Below are positions 1 to 7,482 of a DNA stretch of 14,804 nucleotides, piece by piece. The notes below the pieces were generated by a model. The model saw only the letters and a program-made list of their open reading frames with translations, was not told the origin of the DNA and ran no database searches. Positions within the stretch are counted from its first letter, which is position 1; each line of letters begins with the position of its first letter. Source of the stretch: JAGVYE01 sp964502785 (GTDB taxonomy: Archaea; Nanobdellota; Nanobdellia; Woesearchaeales; GW2011-AR9); NCBI GenBank assembly GCA_964502785.1, contig CAZCXW010000031.1, forward strand, positions 1 through 14,804. Reading direction: 5' to 3'. Made by a program: the position numbers and the translations under genes.

Positions 1-50
1 AGAAAACACCACGACTATATTAAACTTGCTCAATTAATTAGGTCCCTAAC

Positions 51-65
51 TATATATATATAAAT
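51..65 (+). promoter_or_regulatory. TATA element for the C45 hydrolase gene
   Basis: An alternating TA run ending in TATAAAT lies about 24 nt before the ATG at 83. This matches the usual archaeal TATA-to-start-site distance, so transcription would begin at or next to the start codon (leaderless). No GGAGG or GGTG motif precedes the ATG. The first 50 bases of the window hold no recognisable gene. Confidence 0.65.
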
Positions 66-82
66 AACTTTTCAAGATCTTC

Positions 83-1192
83 ATGACGAAATTTATCTTT
101 GAAGGAACAAGCAAAGAAATAGGATTGCGGCATGGAATCATTTTCAGAAGAGAAATTTCCGCCGTTCTCCAAAATTATCTTGAGATGTGGAAGATTCCGG
201 AAGAAAAAATACTTTCTGCTGTCAGTGGTTTTAAGAGAACGATTAAGCAAGAATATCCTTCTCTCGCTGAAGAAATCCAAAGCATTGCTGTAGGTTCTGG
301 AGTGCCGGAAGATTTTATCTACGCTCTTAATGCCCGCACCGAACTTTTAAACGGCGGCTCTGAATGCACAGCAGTAGGAGTTTCTTCATCGGCACACCGC
401 GGGGCTCATGTTATTCTTGCGCAAAATTGGGATTGGTATCCTTCTTTTAGAAACCTAACTAGGATTGTTGAAATAAGACCAGAGAAAAAAGCCAGAATTC
501 TGACATTCATCGAGCCGGGAATGGTCGGAAAAATCGGACTGAATGAAGAAGGATTAGGGGTTTGTATGAATTATCTTCCTACTGAGAATATTGATCTGGA
601 CGGTGTTCCGGTTCACGTTATTCTTAGAACAATTTTAGAATGCGGGGACTATTCAGCCGCAGAGCAGCATATCCTAAATGTGAAAAAAGCGGCAAGCGCA
701 AATTATCTCGTTGGTCATCGAAGAGGCGAATTATCTAGTTTTGAAACAACACCGAACATGGTGTCGATTATGTACCCCGACCCATTTGTGTCTCACACTA
801 ACTCTTTTACGGCTGAGGGTCGATTTTGTGTCAGGAATTTCTTATTTGATGTCATTGTGCAAAGATACATGGCCAGATCTGCCGATTATACTCTCTCTAC
901 AAATGAAATTAACAGGGCCTTAAGCGTAGTAGGTTTCCCCCGGGCTTCTTCACTTGAGAAGTTTCTCTTTCATTGTCTAAAGAGCATGGTTGAAATGAAT
1001 CCTTTTTCTGTGGAGATAGAGTATCTTTGTGAACAGAGGGGCTTTTCTTACACTAATTTAACAAATTTTTTAACCTTAGGGAGAATTGAAACCTTGCAGC
1101 GGATAAATCTCGATTTAACCGAAAGAACAATAGCTCTTTCTTCAGGCGCAAAATCAGATCCATTTAGTGTATATGATTTTTCAAAGTCATGA
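83..1192 (+). CDS. C45 family autoproteolytic acyltransferase/hydrolase (penicillin acyltransferase-like)
   Basis: This 369-aa protein resembles the C45 / acyl-CoA:6-aminopenicillanate acyltransferase branch of the Ntn hydrolases. The N-terminus reads FEGTSKEIGLRHG, close to the G-x-x-x-E-x-G-x-x-HG opening of the family. The nucleophile region SECTAVG places Cys95 as the expected catalytic residue, followed by the AQNWDW motif (residues 114-119). In this family the precursor cuts itself before that cysteine, which would give chains of about 94 and 275 residues; this is inferred, not seen. The protein is full length, with no signal peptide, so probably cytoplasmic. The substrate is unknown: family members hydrolyse or form amide bonds on varied acyl compounds, and a penicillin role is very unlikely in an archaeon. 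It is transcribed alone and converges on the MgtC-like gene. The start is supported by TATA spacing. Confidence 0.85.
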   Translation: MTKFIFEGTSKEIGLRHGIIFRREISAVLQNYLEMWKIPEEKILSAVSGFKRTIKQEYPSLAEEIQSIAVGSGVPEDFIYALNARTELLNGGSECTAVGVSSSAHRGAHVILAQNWDWYPSFRNLTRIVEIRPEKKARILTFIEPGMVGKIGLNEEGLGVCMNYLPTENIDLDGVPVHVILRTILECGDYSAAEQHILNVKKAASANYLVGHRRGELSSFETTPNMVSIMYPDPFVSHTNSFTAEGRFCVRNFLFDVIVQRYMARSADYTLSTNEINRALSVVGFPRASSLEKFLFHCLKSMVEMNPFSVEIEYLCEQRGFSYTNLTNFLTLGRIETLQRINLDLTERTIALSSGAKSDPFSVYDFSKS

Positions 1193-1195
1193 GAA

Positions 1196-1244
1196 ATATA
1201 CTAAAATTATTAATATGTTTGATTTCTAATGATTTTTAGTATAT
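1196..1244. terminator. Inverted repeat between convergent genes
   Basis: ATATACTAAAA (1196-1206) is the exact reverse complement of TTTTAGTATAT (1234-1244), giving an 11-bp stem with a 27-nt AT-rich loop. It lies between the stop codons of the two convergent genes (1192 and 1250). It could act as a shared 3' hairpin for both transcripts. The stem is AT-rich and lacks a long T-run, and archaeal termination relies mainly on T-tracts, so a terminator role is only a suggestion. Confidence 0.35.
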
Positions 1245-1249
1245 CAAAT

Positions 1250-2500
1250 TTACCCTAAAACAAAGATCAAAATAACCCCAGCCAGAATCAATGCGCTGAA
1301 AAACCCAACCACCGTCTTCGAGAACTCCTTTTCACCGAACCAGTAAGAAATCCCGCCTTTAAGAGCAATGTTGGATAAAGCCGCAATAATGATTCCAATT
1401 CTGGCGGCTTCTAACGAGAGCGTTCCTTTGGCAAGCTGCGAGAGGGAGATAATGATCGCATCAACATCCGCAAATCCAGAAAGAAAACTGACGATATAAA
1501 CGCCTTGCGAAGAAAAATAAATTTCCGCTATTTTTACAAAAGCCAAAACCAAGGCAAATATGAAACCAAACTTTAAGGCAGGCCCTAACGTGAAAGGCGA
1601 TCCTAATTCATGGACTTTCTCTTTAATGACTCTGCTTTTCTTCCACAGATAGTACGCAAAAATAGCCGTGAACAGCATTAATGAAATCATGGGCACTGCA
1701 ATTTTCAGAAATAAATCTCGATTGAAGACAAAAACAACCACCAGAATCCGTGCGAGCATCATTCCATTTGCCAGAATAACGCCTAATGCCAATGTTTTGT
1801 GCAGCGTCTTTTGCCCCATACTCCTTTCCGCAAAACTGGTCGTCAATGCCGTACTGCTGGCCACTCCGCCAAGAAGCGCCGCAATGGTTAATCCTTTTTC
1901 TCCAAACCATTTCATAAGAATATAACCCGCAAAACTAATCCCAGAAATAAACACGACAATAAGCCAGATTACAAATGGATTAAAGATTTCGTAAGGCCCG
2001 TATCCTTTGTTTGGGAGGAATGGCAAAATAACAAAAGCAATAACCGCAAATTTTAAGGTATCAGAGAGTTCTTGCTTCTGAATTTTCTTCGCAAAAGTGT
2101 GGAGCATGGAGCGGGCAAAAAGAATCACTGTTATCGTTACTGCTAAAATGACAGCGAGAGTGATTTCCTGATAATAACTCAGCGCGCCCATGAGAAATGT
2201 TATAATTCCCGCAATTTCCGTCGTTGCCCCAGCGTCGTGTCCTATTTTTTTGTTAATGGTAAAATAAGCGATAATAGCAAGGATGCCAATCAACAGCAGG
2301 TCAACGATAAGAATCCAAATCGAGACTTTCTCACCAAAATAGGCGGAAAGAGCGCCGAACAAAGAAATCAAAGGGAAGGTGCGGATTCCCGCAAATTCAT
2401 AACCTTTATTACGATAATGGGCATATTCTCTTTCTAATCCAATTAATGCGCCTAAAGCTAATGCTAACAAGAAATTCTGCACAACAGCAACATCTACCAT
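1250..2500 (-). CDS. MgtC/SapB-DUF4010 family integral membrane protein
   Basis: This 416-aa protein is almost entirely hydrophobic. Residues 8-26 (QNFLLALALGALIGLEREY) match the MgtC/SapB N-terminal signature of a glycine-rich helix followed by GLERE. The C-terminal half has features of DUF4010: a GGVASSTALTTSFAERS-type segment at 211-227 and SGFADVDAIIISLSQLA at 341-357. About twelve membrane segments are plausible. Proteins with this pairing (MgtC domain plus DUF4010) are common in bacteria and archaea. The role is not established; Mg homeostasis or transport is guessed from the name of the first domain only. It is a single gene, read away from the 181-aa gene upstream. The ATG is the first in frame and has a TATA-like element about 27 nt upstream. 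Confidence 0.88.
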   Translation of the reverse strand: MVDVAVVQNFLLALALGALIGLEREYAHYRNKGYEFAGIRTFPLISLFGALSAYFGEKVSIWILIVDLLLIGILAIIAYFTINKKIGHDAGATTEIAGIITFLMGALSYYQEITLAVILAVTITVILFARSMLHTFAKKIQKQELSDTLKFAVIAFVILPFLPNKGYGPYEIFNPFVIWLIVVFISGISFAGYILMKWFGEKGLTIAALLGGVASSTALTTSFAERSMGQKTLHKTLALGVILANGMMLARILVVVFVFNRDLFLKIAVPMISLMLFTAIFAYYLWKKSRVIKEKVHELGSPFTLGPALKFGFIFALVLAFVKIAEIYFSSQGVYIVSFLSGFADVDAIIISLSQLAKGTLSLEAARIGIIIAALSNIALKGGISYWFGEKEFSKTVVGFFSALILAGVILIFVLG

Positions 2501-2523
2501 GCTTTCTTGAACATAATCTTTGG

Positions 2524-2531
2524 ATTATTAA
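2524..2531 (-). promoter_or_regulatory. TATA-like element for the MgtC/DUF4010 gene
   Basis: On the minus strand TTAATAAT is centred about 27 nt before the ATG at 2500, consistent with a leaderless transcript. It is a weaker match than the TATA elements of the other genes. Confidence 0.4.
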
Positions 2532-2649
2532 GGTTTTTGTTTAATGATTTAAGGAATTGAGAGAGTCACGGTGGTTAGTTGCTAACAGTTTTAACATTCA
2601 AAATACGCAGTCAACTAAATATCAAATTTGCCACTTTCAAGTGCGAAAA

Positions 2650-2659
2650 TTTATATATA
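2650..2659 (+). promoter_or_regulatory. TATA element for the 181-aa gene
   Basis: TTTATATATA is centred 25-26 nt before the ATG at 2680, with an A-run just upstream resembling a BRE. There is no Shine-Dalgarno, so the transcript is probably leaderless. A 12-bp palindrome-like sequence, CACTTTCAAGTG (2632-2643), ends seven bases before the TATA element and could be an operator; short palindromes like this also occur by chance. The 179-bp divergent gap from 2501 to 2679 otherwise holds no gene. Confidence 0.65.
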
Positions 2660-2679
2660 CTCTTCTTATTTAATGTCCT

Positions 2680-3225
2680 ATGGTTGAAGCTGCAGATTCC
2701 AAATGGGATGTGTTTATTATTGAACGAGCACAAAATGATGGCTACTGTGCGGGCGTTTACTTAAACCTTGTTTCCACTACAGAAATTACACCTTCCAAAA
2801 TCCAAAATAAAGAAGTATCCCCAACAGGTTCTGCGTTCGCCTATATTAAGTTTGATTTCCATTGCAATCATCATTTATTCTGGGCAGGAAGAAGTTCAGG
2901 AGAAGAGTGGTTCAGTTCTAGATTAAAGGATATTTCTTTAGAAGCAGTTACACCGGAAAAATTTCCTTTAACAAGGCCAAGAACAGAGTATTCTAAAGAT
3001 TTATTAGAAAGAATTGGTATGACAACGTACGAGGAAAAAGAAACGCTTGTAGATATCAAAGATATGAGTAAAAGCGGAGAACAAGATGCCAAGGCCCACA
3101 GTTTAGAACTTCTTAAAAAAATGCTCAAAACAGGAAGCAATGCCCATTATTGGACATTCACTGGTGGAATTTGGAAGAGAGCATATTCACTCGATAATCT
3201 TCTTGAGAGCACATTCACTCGATGA
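2680..3225 (+). CDS. Hypothetical protein (181 aa)
   Basis: I do not recognise this protein. The sequence is soluble-looking, with mixed beta-strand segments in the first half (VFIIERA, GVYLNLVS, FAYIKFDF) and charged helices after residue 95. There is a CNHH cluster at about residues 62-65 and several aromatics (FWAG, YWTFTGGIW), but no catalytic motif I can name. It has no signal peptide and no membrane segment. The start is supported by a well placed TATA element. The last 15 residues come from the first part of a 28-bp tandem duplication that shifts the frame, so the present C-terminus may be a recent replacement of a longer one. It converges on mutS with 33 nt between the stop codons. 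Confidence 0.7.
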   Translation: MVEAADSKWDVFIIERAQNDGYCAGVYLNLVSTTEITPSKIQNKEVSPTGSAFAYIKFDFHCNHHLFWAGRSSGEEWFSSRLKDISLEAVTPEKFPLTRPRTEYSKDLLERIGMTTYEEKETLVDIKDMSKSGEQDAKAHSLELLKKMLKTGSNAHYWTFTGGIWKRAYSLDNLLESTFTR

Positions 3226-3232
3226 CCTTCTC
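3177..3232 (+). repeat. 28-bp imperfect tandem duplication at the 3' end of the 181-aa gene
   Basis: Two adjacent 28-base units (3177-3204 and 3205-3232) both start GAGAGC and share ATTCACTCGAT. They differ at four positions, all transitions. Because 28 is not a multiple of three, the second unit is read in another frame in the current gene and meets a TGA at 3223-3225. Read in the frame of the first copy, it encodes RAHSLDDLL, against RAYSLDNLL in the first. Confidence 0.85.
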
Positions 3233-3258
3233 TATAGGTTTCTCCATCGCGTCCTTGT

Positions 3259-5751
3259 TCAAAATTCTTGCAACCCCTTTTGTTCTTCCAATTTCTTCGC
3301 TTTTATTTTTCGCATCATTTCATCATCGCGTTCGAGAAGAGATTGAATATCTTTAGCCCGTTCAATAACCTCCGAAGGCAGCCCTGCAATTTTTGCGACA
3401 TGAATACCGTAACTCTGGTCAGTTCCTCCTTCCACCAATTTATGAAGAAACAATAACTCCCCGTTCTTTTCTTTTGCTGCGATGTTATAATTCTTCACTT
3501 TCGGCAGTTTTTCGCCTAATTTGTTCAGAACGTGGTAGTGTGTGGCAAATAATGTCTTTACTTTGATGTGCTGATGTATATATTCTGCAACGCTCCAAGC
3601 GATAGCCACCCCGTCAAATGTCGAAGTGCCACGTCCGATTTCATCCAGAATAATTAAACTCCTCGCCGTAGCATTATTAAGGATGTTCGCCGTCTCGTTC
3701 ATTTCAACTAAAAACGTGCTTTGGCCGGAAGAAAGATCGTCAGAGGCGCCTACTCTGGTAAAGACACGGTCCACGATTCCCAATGCGCAGGCTTCCGCCG
3801 GCACAAAACTCCCCATCTGGGCCATGAGAACAATCAAAGCTGTCTGTCGCATCACCGTGCTTTTTCCCGCCATATTCGGTCCGGTAATGATCATCATTTC
3901 TCCGGGATTTAAGAGTACATCATTGGCAATGAAATTTTTTTCTGTTTTTTCAACGACGGGATGCCTTCCGTTTCGGATCTGAATCAGGGGCTCTTCCACA
4001 AACAATGGCTTGACATAATTATTTTCCATTGCCGCCCGTGAAAGGGAACAGAGAATATCAAGTATTGCCAACACATAAGCCGCTTCTTGTATCTCTCCTG
4101 TTTTTGTACTTACTTTTTGCAGGACATTCTGAAATAAATTGTATTCCAATTTCGCGATTTTTTCCTGCGCTCCCAAGATTTTTTCTTCTTCCTGCTTGAG
4201 TTCTTCCGTGATATAACGCTCGCCATTAGCAGTAGTCTGTTTCCGAATATAATGCTCAGGCACTAAAGAAATATTTTTTTTTGTTATTTCTATAAAATAT
4301 CCAAACACATTATTGTACGCAATGCGCAAATTTTGGATGCCCGTGCTCTGCCGTTCTTTCTCTTCCAGCTGCTGCAAGTACTTTTTACTGTTGGTTTTCA
4401 AATCATGAAGTTCAGCCAGCTCCTCTTGAAAAGAAGGCTTGATGACCCCGCCTTCCCGAATTGAATGCGGCGCATCTTCTTTTATGGAATTTTCCAGCAA
4501 AGCTGCTATTTCTTCGTATTCATCAATCGTCATCACCAAAGAAAGAAGCTGCGTCAGCCTGAGCTTCAAGCCTTCCTCTTTTATCTGCGGAATTTTTTGC
4601 AGCGAGATTTTTAAAGAAAGCAAGTCCTGCGGCGTGGCATTGCCGTAATTAACACGGCTGATTAACCTTTCAAGATCATAGATACTCTCTAAAAGGGAAA
4701 CTAAAGTTTCGCGGACGAGCACATTCTCGTTGAGCGTTTCGATAGCTTCTAATCTTTGCTCTATTAATTCTTTCTGCAGTAGTGGGGCTTTTATCCACTT
4801 TTTCAGCAGCCTGCTGCCCATCGCCGTCACTGTTTTGTCAATGACAGAAAGAAGTGTTCCTGAGGTTGTTCCATCGCGCATATTTTTCACAATTTCCAAA
4901 TTTCGGAACGTGCCTGAATCAAGAAGCATCGCTACATTGTTGCTGCCCAAAGATATTTTTTTAATATGCGCAAGACTATTTTTCTGCGTGGCAATCAAGT
5001 AATGAAGCAGCCTTCCACAGACCGCGATATTCATCTTCTTCTCTTCTAAGCCAAAACCATGCAGCGAAGGCGCTTGAAGATGCTCGAGAAGAAGCGTCCG
5101 CGCCGATTCGCTTTGAAAATAATAGTCTTCCTGAAAAGTCAGGTAACAATTTATTTTTTTTAGTTTTTCTAAAAATTCTGCATCTACTTTCAGGCTCTCA
5201 GGTAAAACACATTCCCTGGGCATCAGCCTTGTCATTTCGTGAAACAATGGCTGCGCGTGAGGGTAGACAGTGGTAAAAAATTCACCGGTTGAGATATCGC
5301 AAAAAGCGGCGGCTATTTCTTCGCCAAATCGTGTGAGCGCCATGATATAATTATTTTCTTTTTCGTCTAACAGGGCTGATTCGATAACTGTGCCTGGGGT
5401 GACAATACGCGCCAAGCCTCGCTTCACTAAGCCTTTTGCTTTTTTGGGATCCTCTAACTGCTCAATAATTGCCACTTTGTAGCCTTTCTTAATCAGCCGC
5501 CCGAGATATGTATCTAAAGCATGAAATGGAATACCGGCCAGAGGCGCTCTTTTTTCTCCCTGTCCTCTTGCGGTAAGGGTTATTTCCAATTCCCTTGCCG
5601 CCGTTATCGCATCTTCATAGAACATCTCATAGAAATCACCCATCCGCAGCATGACCAGACAGTCCGGATTTTCCTTCTTTGCCGCCAGATATTGTCTCAT
5701 TCCTGGGGTTAAGTTTTTTGGATCAATATTGAGAACACTTGTATCTACCAC
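3259..5751 (-). CDS. mutS: DNA mismatch repair protein MutS (MutS1 type)
   Basis: This 830-aa protein is a full-length MutS1, close to the usual 800-860 residues. It recognises base mismatches and small loops, then uses ATP to form a sliding clamp that recruits MutL. The mismatch-reading motif is intact (GDFYEMF, Phe40 and Glu42). The connector and lever domains follow, and the ATPase has Walker A GPNMAGKST (624-632), Walker B LDEIGRG with Asp703-Glu704, and the ATHYH segment. The C-terminus has the expected helical end (GLPSEVIERAKDI) and then a short charged tail, with no extended tetramer domain. The start is GTG: no in-frame ATG lies upstream, the next ATG (codon 18) would remove conserved N-terminal sequence, and a TATA-like element lies about 24 nt before the GTG. 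No mutL is in the window. MutS1 is patchy in archaea and usually seen as acquired from bacteria. Confidence 0.96.
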   Translation of the reverse strand: MVDTSVLNIDPKNLTPGMRQYLAAKKENPDCLVMLRMGDFYEMFYEDAITAARELEITLTARGQGEKRAPLAGIPFHALDTYLGRLIKKGYKVAIIEQLEDPKKAKGLVKRGLARIVTPGTVIESALLDEKENNYIMALTRFGEEIAAAFCDISTGEFFTTVYPHAQPLFHEMTRLMPRECVLPESLKVDAEFLEKLKKINCYLTFQEDYYFQSESARTLLLEHLQAPSLHGFGLEEKKMNIAVCGRLLHYLIATQKNSLAHIKKISLGSNNVAMLLDSGTFRNLEIVKNMRDGTTSGTLLSVIDKTVTAMGSRLLKKWIKAPLLQKELIEQRLEAIETLNENVLVRETLVSLLESIYDLERLISRVNYGNATPQDLLSLKISLQKIPQIKEEGLKLRLTQLLSLVMTIDEYEEIAALLENSIKEDAPHSIREGGVIKPSFQEELAELHDLKTNSKKYLQQLEEKERQSTGIQNLRIAYNNVFGYFIEITKKNISLVPEHYIRKQTTANGERYITEELKQEEEKILGAQEKIAKLEYNLFQNVLQKVSTKTGEIQEAAYVLAILDILCSLSRAAMENNYVKPLFVEEPLIQIRNGRHPVVEKTEKNFIANDVLLNPGEMMIITGPNMAGKSTVMRQTALIVLMAQMGSFVPAEACALGIVDRVFTRVGASDDLSSGQSTFLVEMNETANILNNATARSLIILDEIGRGTSTFDGVAIAWSVAEYIHQHIKVKTLFATHYHVLNKLGEKLPKVKNYNIAAKEKNGELLFLHKLVEGGTDQSYGIHVAKIAGLPSEVIERAKDIQSLLERDDEMMRKIKAKKLEEQKGLQEF

Positions 5752-5769
5752 TTTACACTGAGAAAAGAA

Positions 5770-5780
5770 TTTATTTTTAA
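5770..5780 (-). promoter_or_regulatory. TATA element for mutS
   Basis: On the minus strand TTAAAAATAAA is centred about 24 nt upstream of the GTG start at 5751, with no Shine-Dalgarno between them. This supports a leaderless transcript starting at GTG. The remaining gap to the next gene (5781-5867) shows no further gene. Confidence 0.55.
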
Positions 5781-5867
5781 CTTTTATGGCGGTTGAGAGG
5801 TATTAACACTTTTTTCCAGAAGTATTAGAAAAGGGCAGGAGAAGTAATCCAATAACGATTCTCTGAA

Positions 5868-6116
5868 TTACCGTTTATATTCTCTATTTTGTAAAAAAAG
5901 ATTTACGAAACCAGCTATTCCCTCTACTTTTTCTAATGCTTTATCGATTATGACAACATACACACTCGCTGCCATAATTGACGACCAAGGGGGCATATCC
6001 AAACTCCTCGCCACAATGTACGTTTTTTCAATTTCTCCTAAAAAAGGATAATTCTCTTTCTGGTCGAGAATAATATCAACGATACTTCTTCCAAGGGCGT
6101 ATATTTTATTTTTCAT
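5868..6116 (-). CDS. Small hypothetical protein (82 aa)
   Basis: This is an unrecognised 82-aa protein, predicted mostly helical, with amphipathic stretches (LGRSIVDIILDQ, SIMAASVYVVIIDKALEKV) and a basic tail. Its middle is mildly hydrophobic but not a clear membrane segment. Protein-like composition, no competing frame and an upstream TATA element argue that it is real. It lies between the mutS promoter and the divergent exported-protein gene. Its TATA centre is only about 21 nt from the ATG, shorter than for the other genes, and no Shine-Dalgarno is present, so the exact start is less certain. Confidence 0.55.
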   Translation of the reverse strand: MKNKIYALGRSIVDIILDQKENYPFLGEIEKTYIVARSLDMPPWSSIMAASVYVVIIDKALEKVEGIAGFVNLFLQNREYKR

Positions 6117-6132
6117 CAGAACTTGCCGCTAA

Positions 6133-6141
6133 TTTTATAAA
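6133..6141. promoter_or_regulatory. Shared palindromic TATA element between divergent genes
   Basis: TTTTATAAA contains the self-complementary TTTATAAA, so it reads as a TATA box on both strands. It is centred 26 nt before the ATG at 6163 (plus) and about 21 nt before the ATG at 6116 (minus). No other clear TATA element lies in the 46-nt gap, so one site may serve both genes. The plus-strand spacing is the standard one. Confidence 0.6.
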
Positions 6142-6162
6142 CTTCTACAAATCTTTTCAGGC

Positions 6163-7401
6163 ATGCACCGCCGTTTTAAATTTCTTTTGTTTCTCTTTTT
6201 GTTTTTTAGTTTACAAATCATAAGTTTAATAGGTGCACACGGCTCTTCTTTAAATAAACTCCCTTCCTCAGCAGGATATCTTGTTAACAATTATCTACAA
6301 TCTATAGGTTCGAGACAAGGCGTTTCTCTGGAGATATTTCAATCAGTTTCTCCGCATCCTTTCTTATGGTCATCGATGATCATTTCTAATTCTTCTGTTA
6401 TTAATGGCATAACTGCGCGGCAGAATTGTTCTGCAGTTTATATTATTGGCAGAGACAACAATTCCCCTCCTCATTATTTTGTTAAAAGTATTGATCTATT
6501 TAACCAGCAAGTAAATAACTTTCCTGTAAATCTGAATAATAGCCATTCTCTTGGAAGTCAAGCGCTTGCGCTTTCTGCTGATTGCCGCAAGATTATTATT
6601 GCGCAATCTGATGTGCCTCCATTTCAAATCCTCCCTAATTCAGGAAGAACAGTAAAATTTACTGCCATTGATGTGGGAAGCCAACTACAAGTATGGAATA
6701 CCCTGGAAATGCCTTCTATTACTGGAATAATTGAAGCGATGGATATTGCTGTTTTAGAAACAAGCAGAGGTCAAGAGGAAACTCTTTTTGTTTTAAGTTC
6801 TAGTCAGGAAGTAAAAATTCTTCCCAACAATCAAATCATTGTAAATCCTATTTTCAAACTCAGTATTTTTACATTGGATTATTCTTCTTTTCCATTTCTC
6901 CAATGGCGGGGATACCGAGAATTTGTCTTTAACAATCAAGAAATTCGCTCACCTATCGGGGCAAAAAAATTAGTTGCGACATCACGAGCTGTTTATTTTC
7001 TTTCCTCTTCCACAAATTCTTCAGAGACTCTTCTGAATAGTCTTGAACTGGAATCACCAAATCATAACCTTCCTTCCATAAAAACTTATCGTTATCCTTC
7101 ATGGATACCTAGAGCCATAACAGTCTTACCAGATGAAAGAAGTGATAAATTGTACTTATTACTAAAAATAGGCGGCGGCCGTAGTGATTATTCGGTATTG
7201 AAATTTGATGCCTTGACTAGATCCTTTACGGCAAAAGCGCATCATCTCTGTCAGGATGCAAAAGATTTAGCAGCAGATGGAAATTATGTATTTGTTGTCT
7301 GCAGAAGTTCTGTTGTCGTGTTAGATAGTGAAACACTATCAGTTGTTCCTATTTCATTTAATTTTAGGAATCCATATCTGATGGTGTTTGCGAAGGGATG
7401 A
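6163..7401 (+). CDS. Exported hypothetical protein, probably beta-propeller
   Basis: This 412-aa protein opens with a classic signal sequence: a basic start (HRRFK), about 18 hydrophobic residues (FLLFLFLFFSLQIISLIG), then a possible cleavage near AHGSS, although retention as an N-terminal anchor is also possible. The rest is rich in short beta strands and turns, with repeats of the pattern ALALSADCRKIIIAQS (residues about 134-149) and DLAADGNYVFVVCRSSVVVLDSETLSVV (near the C-terminus). That alternation is typical of YncE- or WD-like propeller blades. Several cysteines (NCSA, ADCRK, HLCQD, VVCRS) could form disulfides outside the cell. No enzyme motif is visible, so binding or surface roles are more likely than catalysis. 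The start is fixed by the TATA element 26 nt upstream. The family is unrecognised; the propeller fold is inferred. Confidence 0.75.
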   Translation: MHRRFKFLLFLFLFFSLQIISLIGAHGSSLNKLPSSAGYLVNNYLQSIGSRQGVSLEIFQSVSPHPFLWSSMIISNSSVINGITARQNCSAVYIIGRDNNSPPHYFVKSIDLFNQQVNNFPVNLNNSHSLGSQALALSADCRKIIIAQSDVPPFQILPNSGRTVKFTAIDVGSQLQVWNTLEMPSITGIIEAMDIAVLETSRGQEETLFVLSSSQEVKILPNNQIIVNPIFKLSIFTLDYSSFPFLQWRGYREFVFNNQEIRSPIGAKKLVATSRAVYFLSSSTNSSETLLNSLELESPNHNLPSIKTYRYPSWIPRAITVLPDERSDKLYLLLKIGGGRSDYSVLKFDALTRSFTAKAHHLCQDAKDLAADGNYVFVVCRSSVVVLDSETLSVVPISFNFRNPYLMVFAKG

Positions 7402-7403
7402 GT

Positions 7404-7435
7404 TATTTATGGGGTTTCATTACTACTCATAAATA
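7404..7435. terminator. Weak inverted repeat after the exported-protein gene
   Basis: TATTTATG (7404-7411) pairs exactly with CATAAATA (7428-7435) across a 16-nt loop, two bases after the stop codon at 7401. It may be a 3' hairpin, but the stem is AT-rich and short, so it could be chance. Confidence 0.2.
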
Positions 7436-7450
7436 GTTACTGCCCAAAGA

Positions 7451-7458
7451 TTTATAAA
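7451..7458 (+). promoter_or_regulatory. TATA element for the 162-aa gene
   Basis: TTTATAAA is centred about 28 nt before the ATG at 7483. There is no Shine-Dalgarno, so the transcript is probably leaderless. Confidence 0.65.
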
Positions 7459-7482
7459 GCATATATCATTTTCTAGCAAATC

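Noticed and set aside
50..280. Minus-strand 76-aa reading frame over the start of the C45 gene
   Set aside because: It lies opposite a well supported gene and its promoter, and has no recognisable motif.
2574..2618. Short inverted repeats (GTTAG-TTG-CTAAC, and TTAGTTG with CAACTAA) in the 2501-2679 gap
   Set aside because: The arms are only 5-7 bp in AT-rich DNA and overlap one another, so chance is a sufficient explanation.
2579..2764. Plus-strand 61-aa reading frame ahead of the 181-aa gene
   Set aside because: It overlaps the TATA element and start of the better supported 181-aa gene in another frame, and has no promoter of its own.
3140..3346. Plus-strand 68-aa frame overlapping the 181-aa gene and the mutS 3' end
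   Set aside because: It has no promoter. It is of interest only because it contains the second copy of the 28-bp duplication in the ancestral frame.
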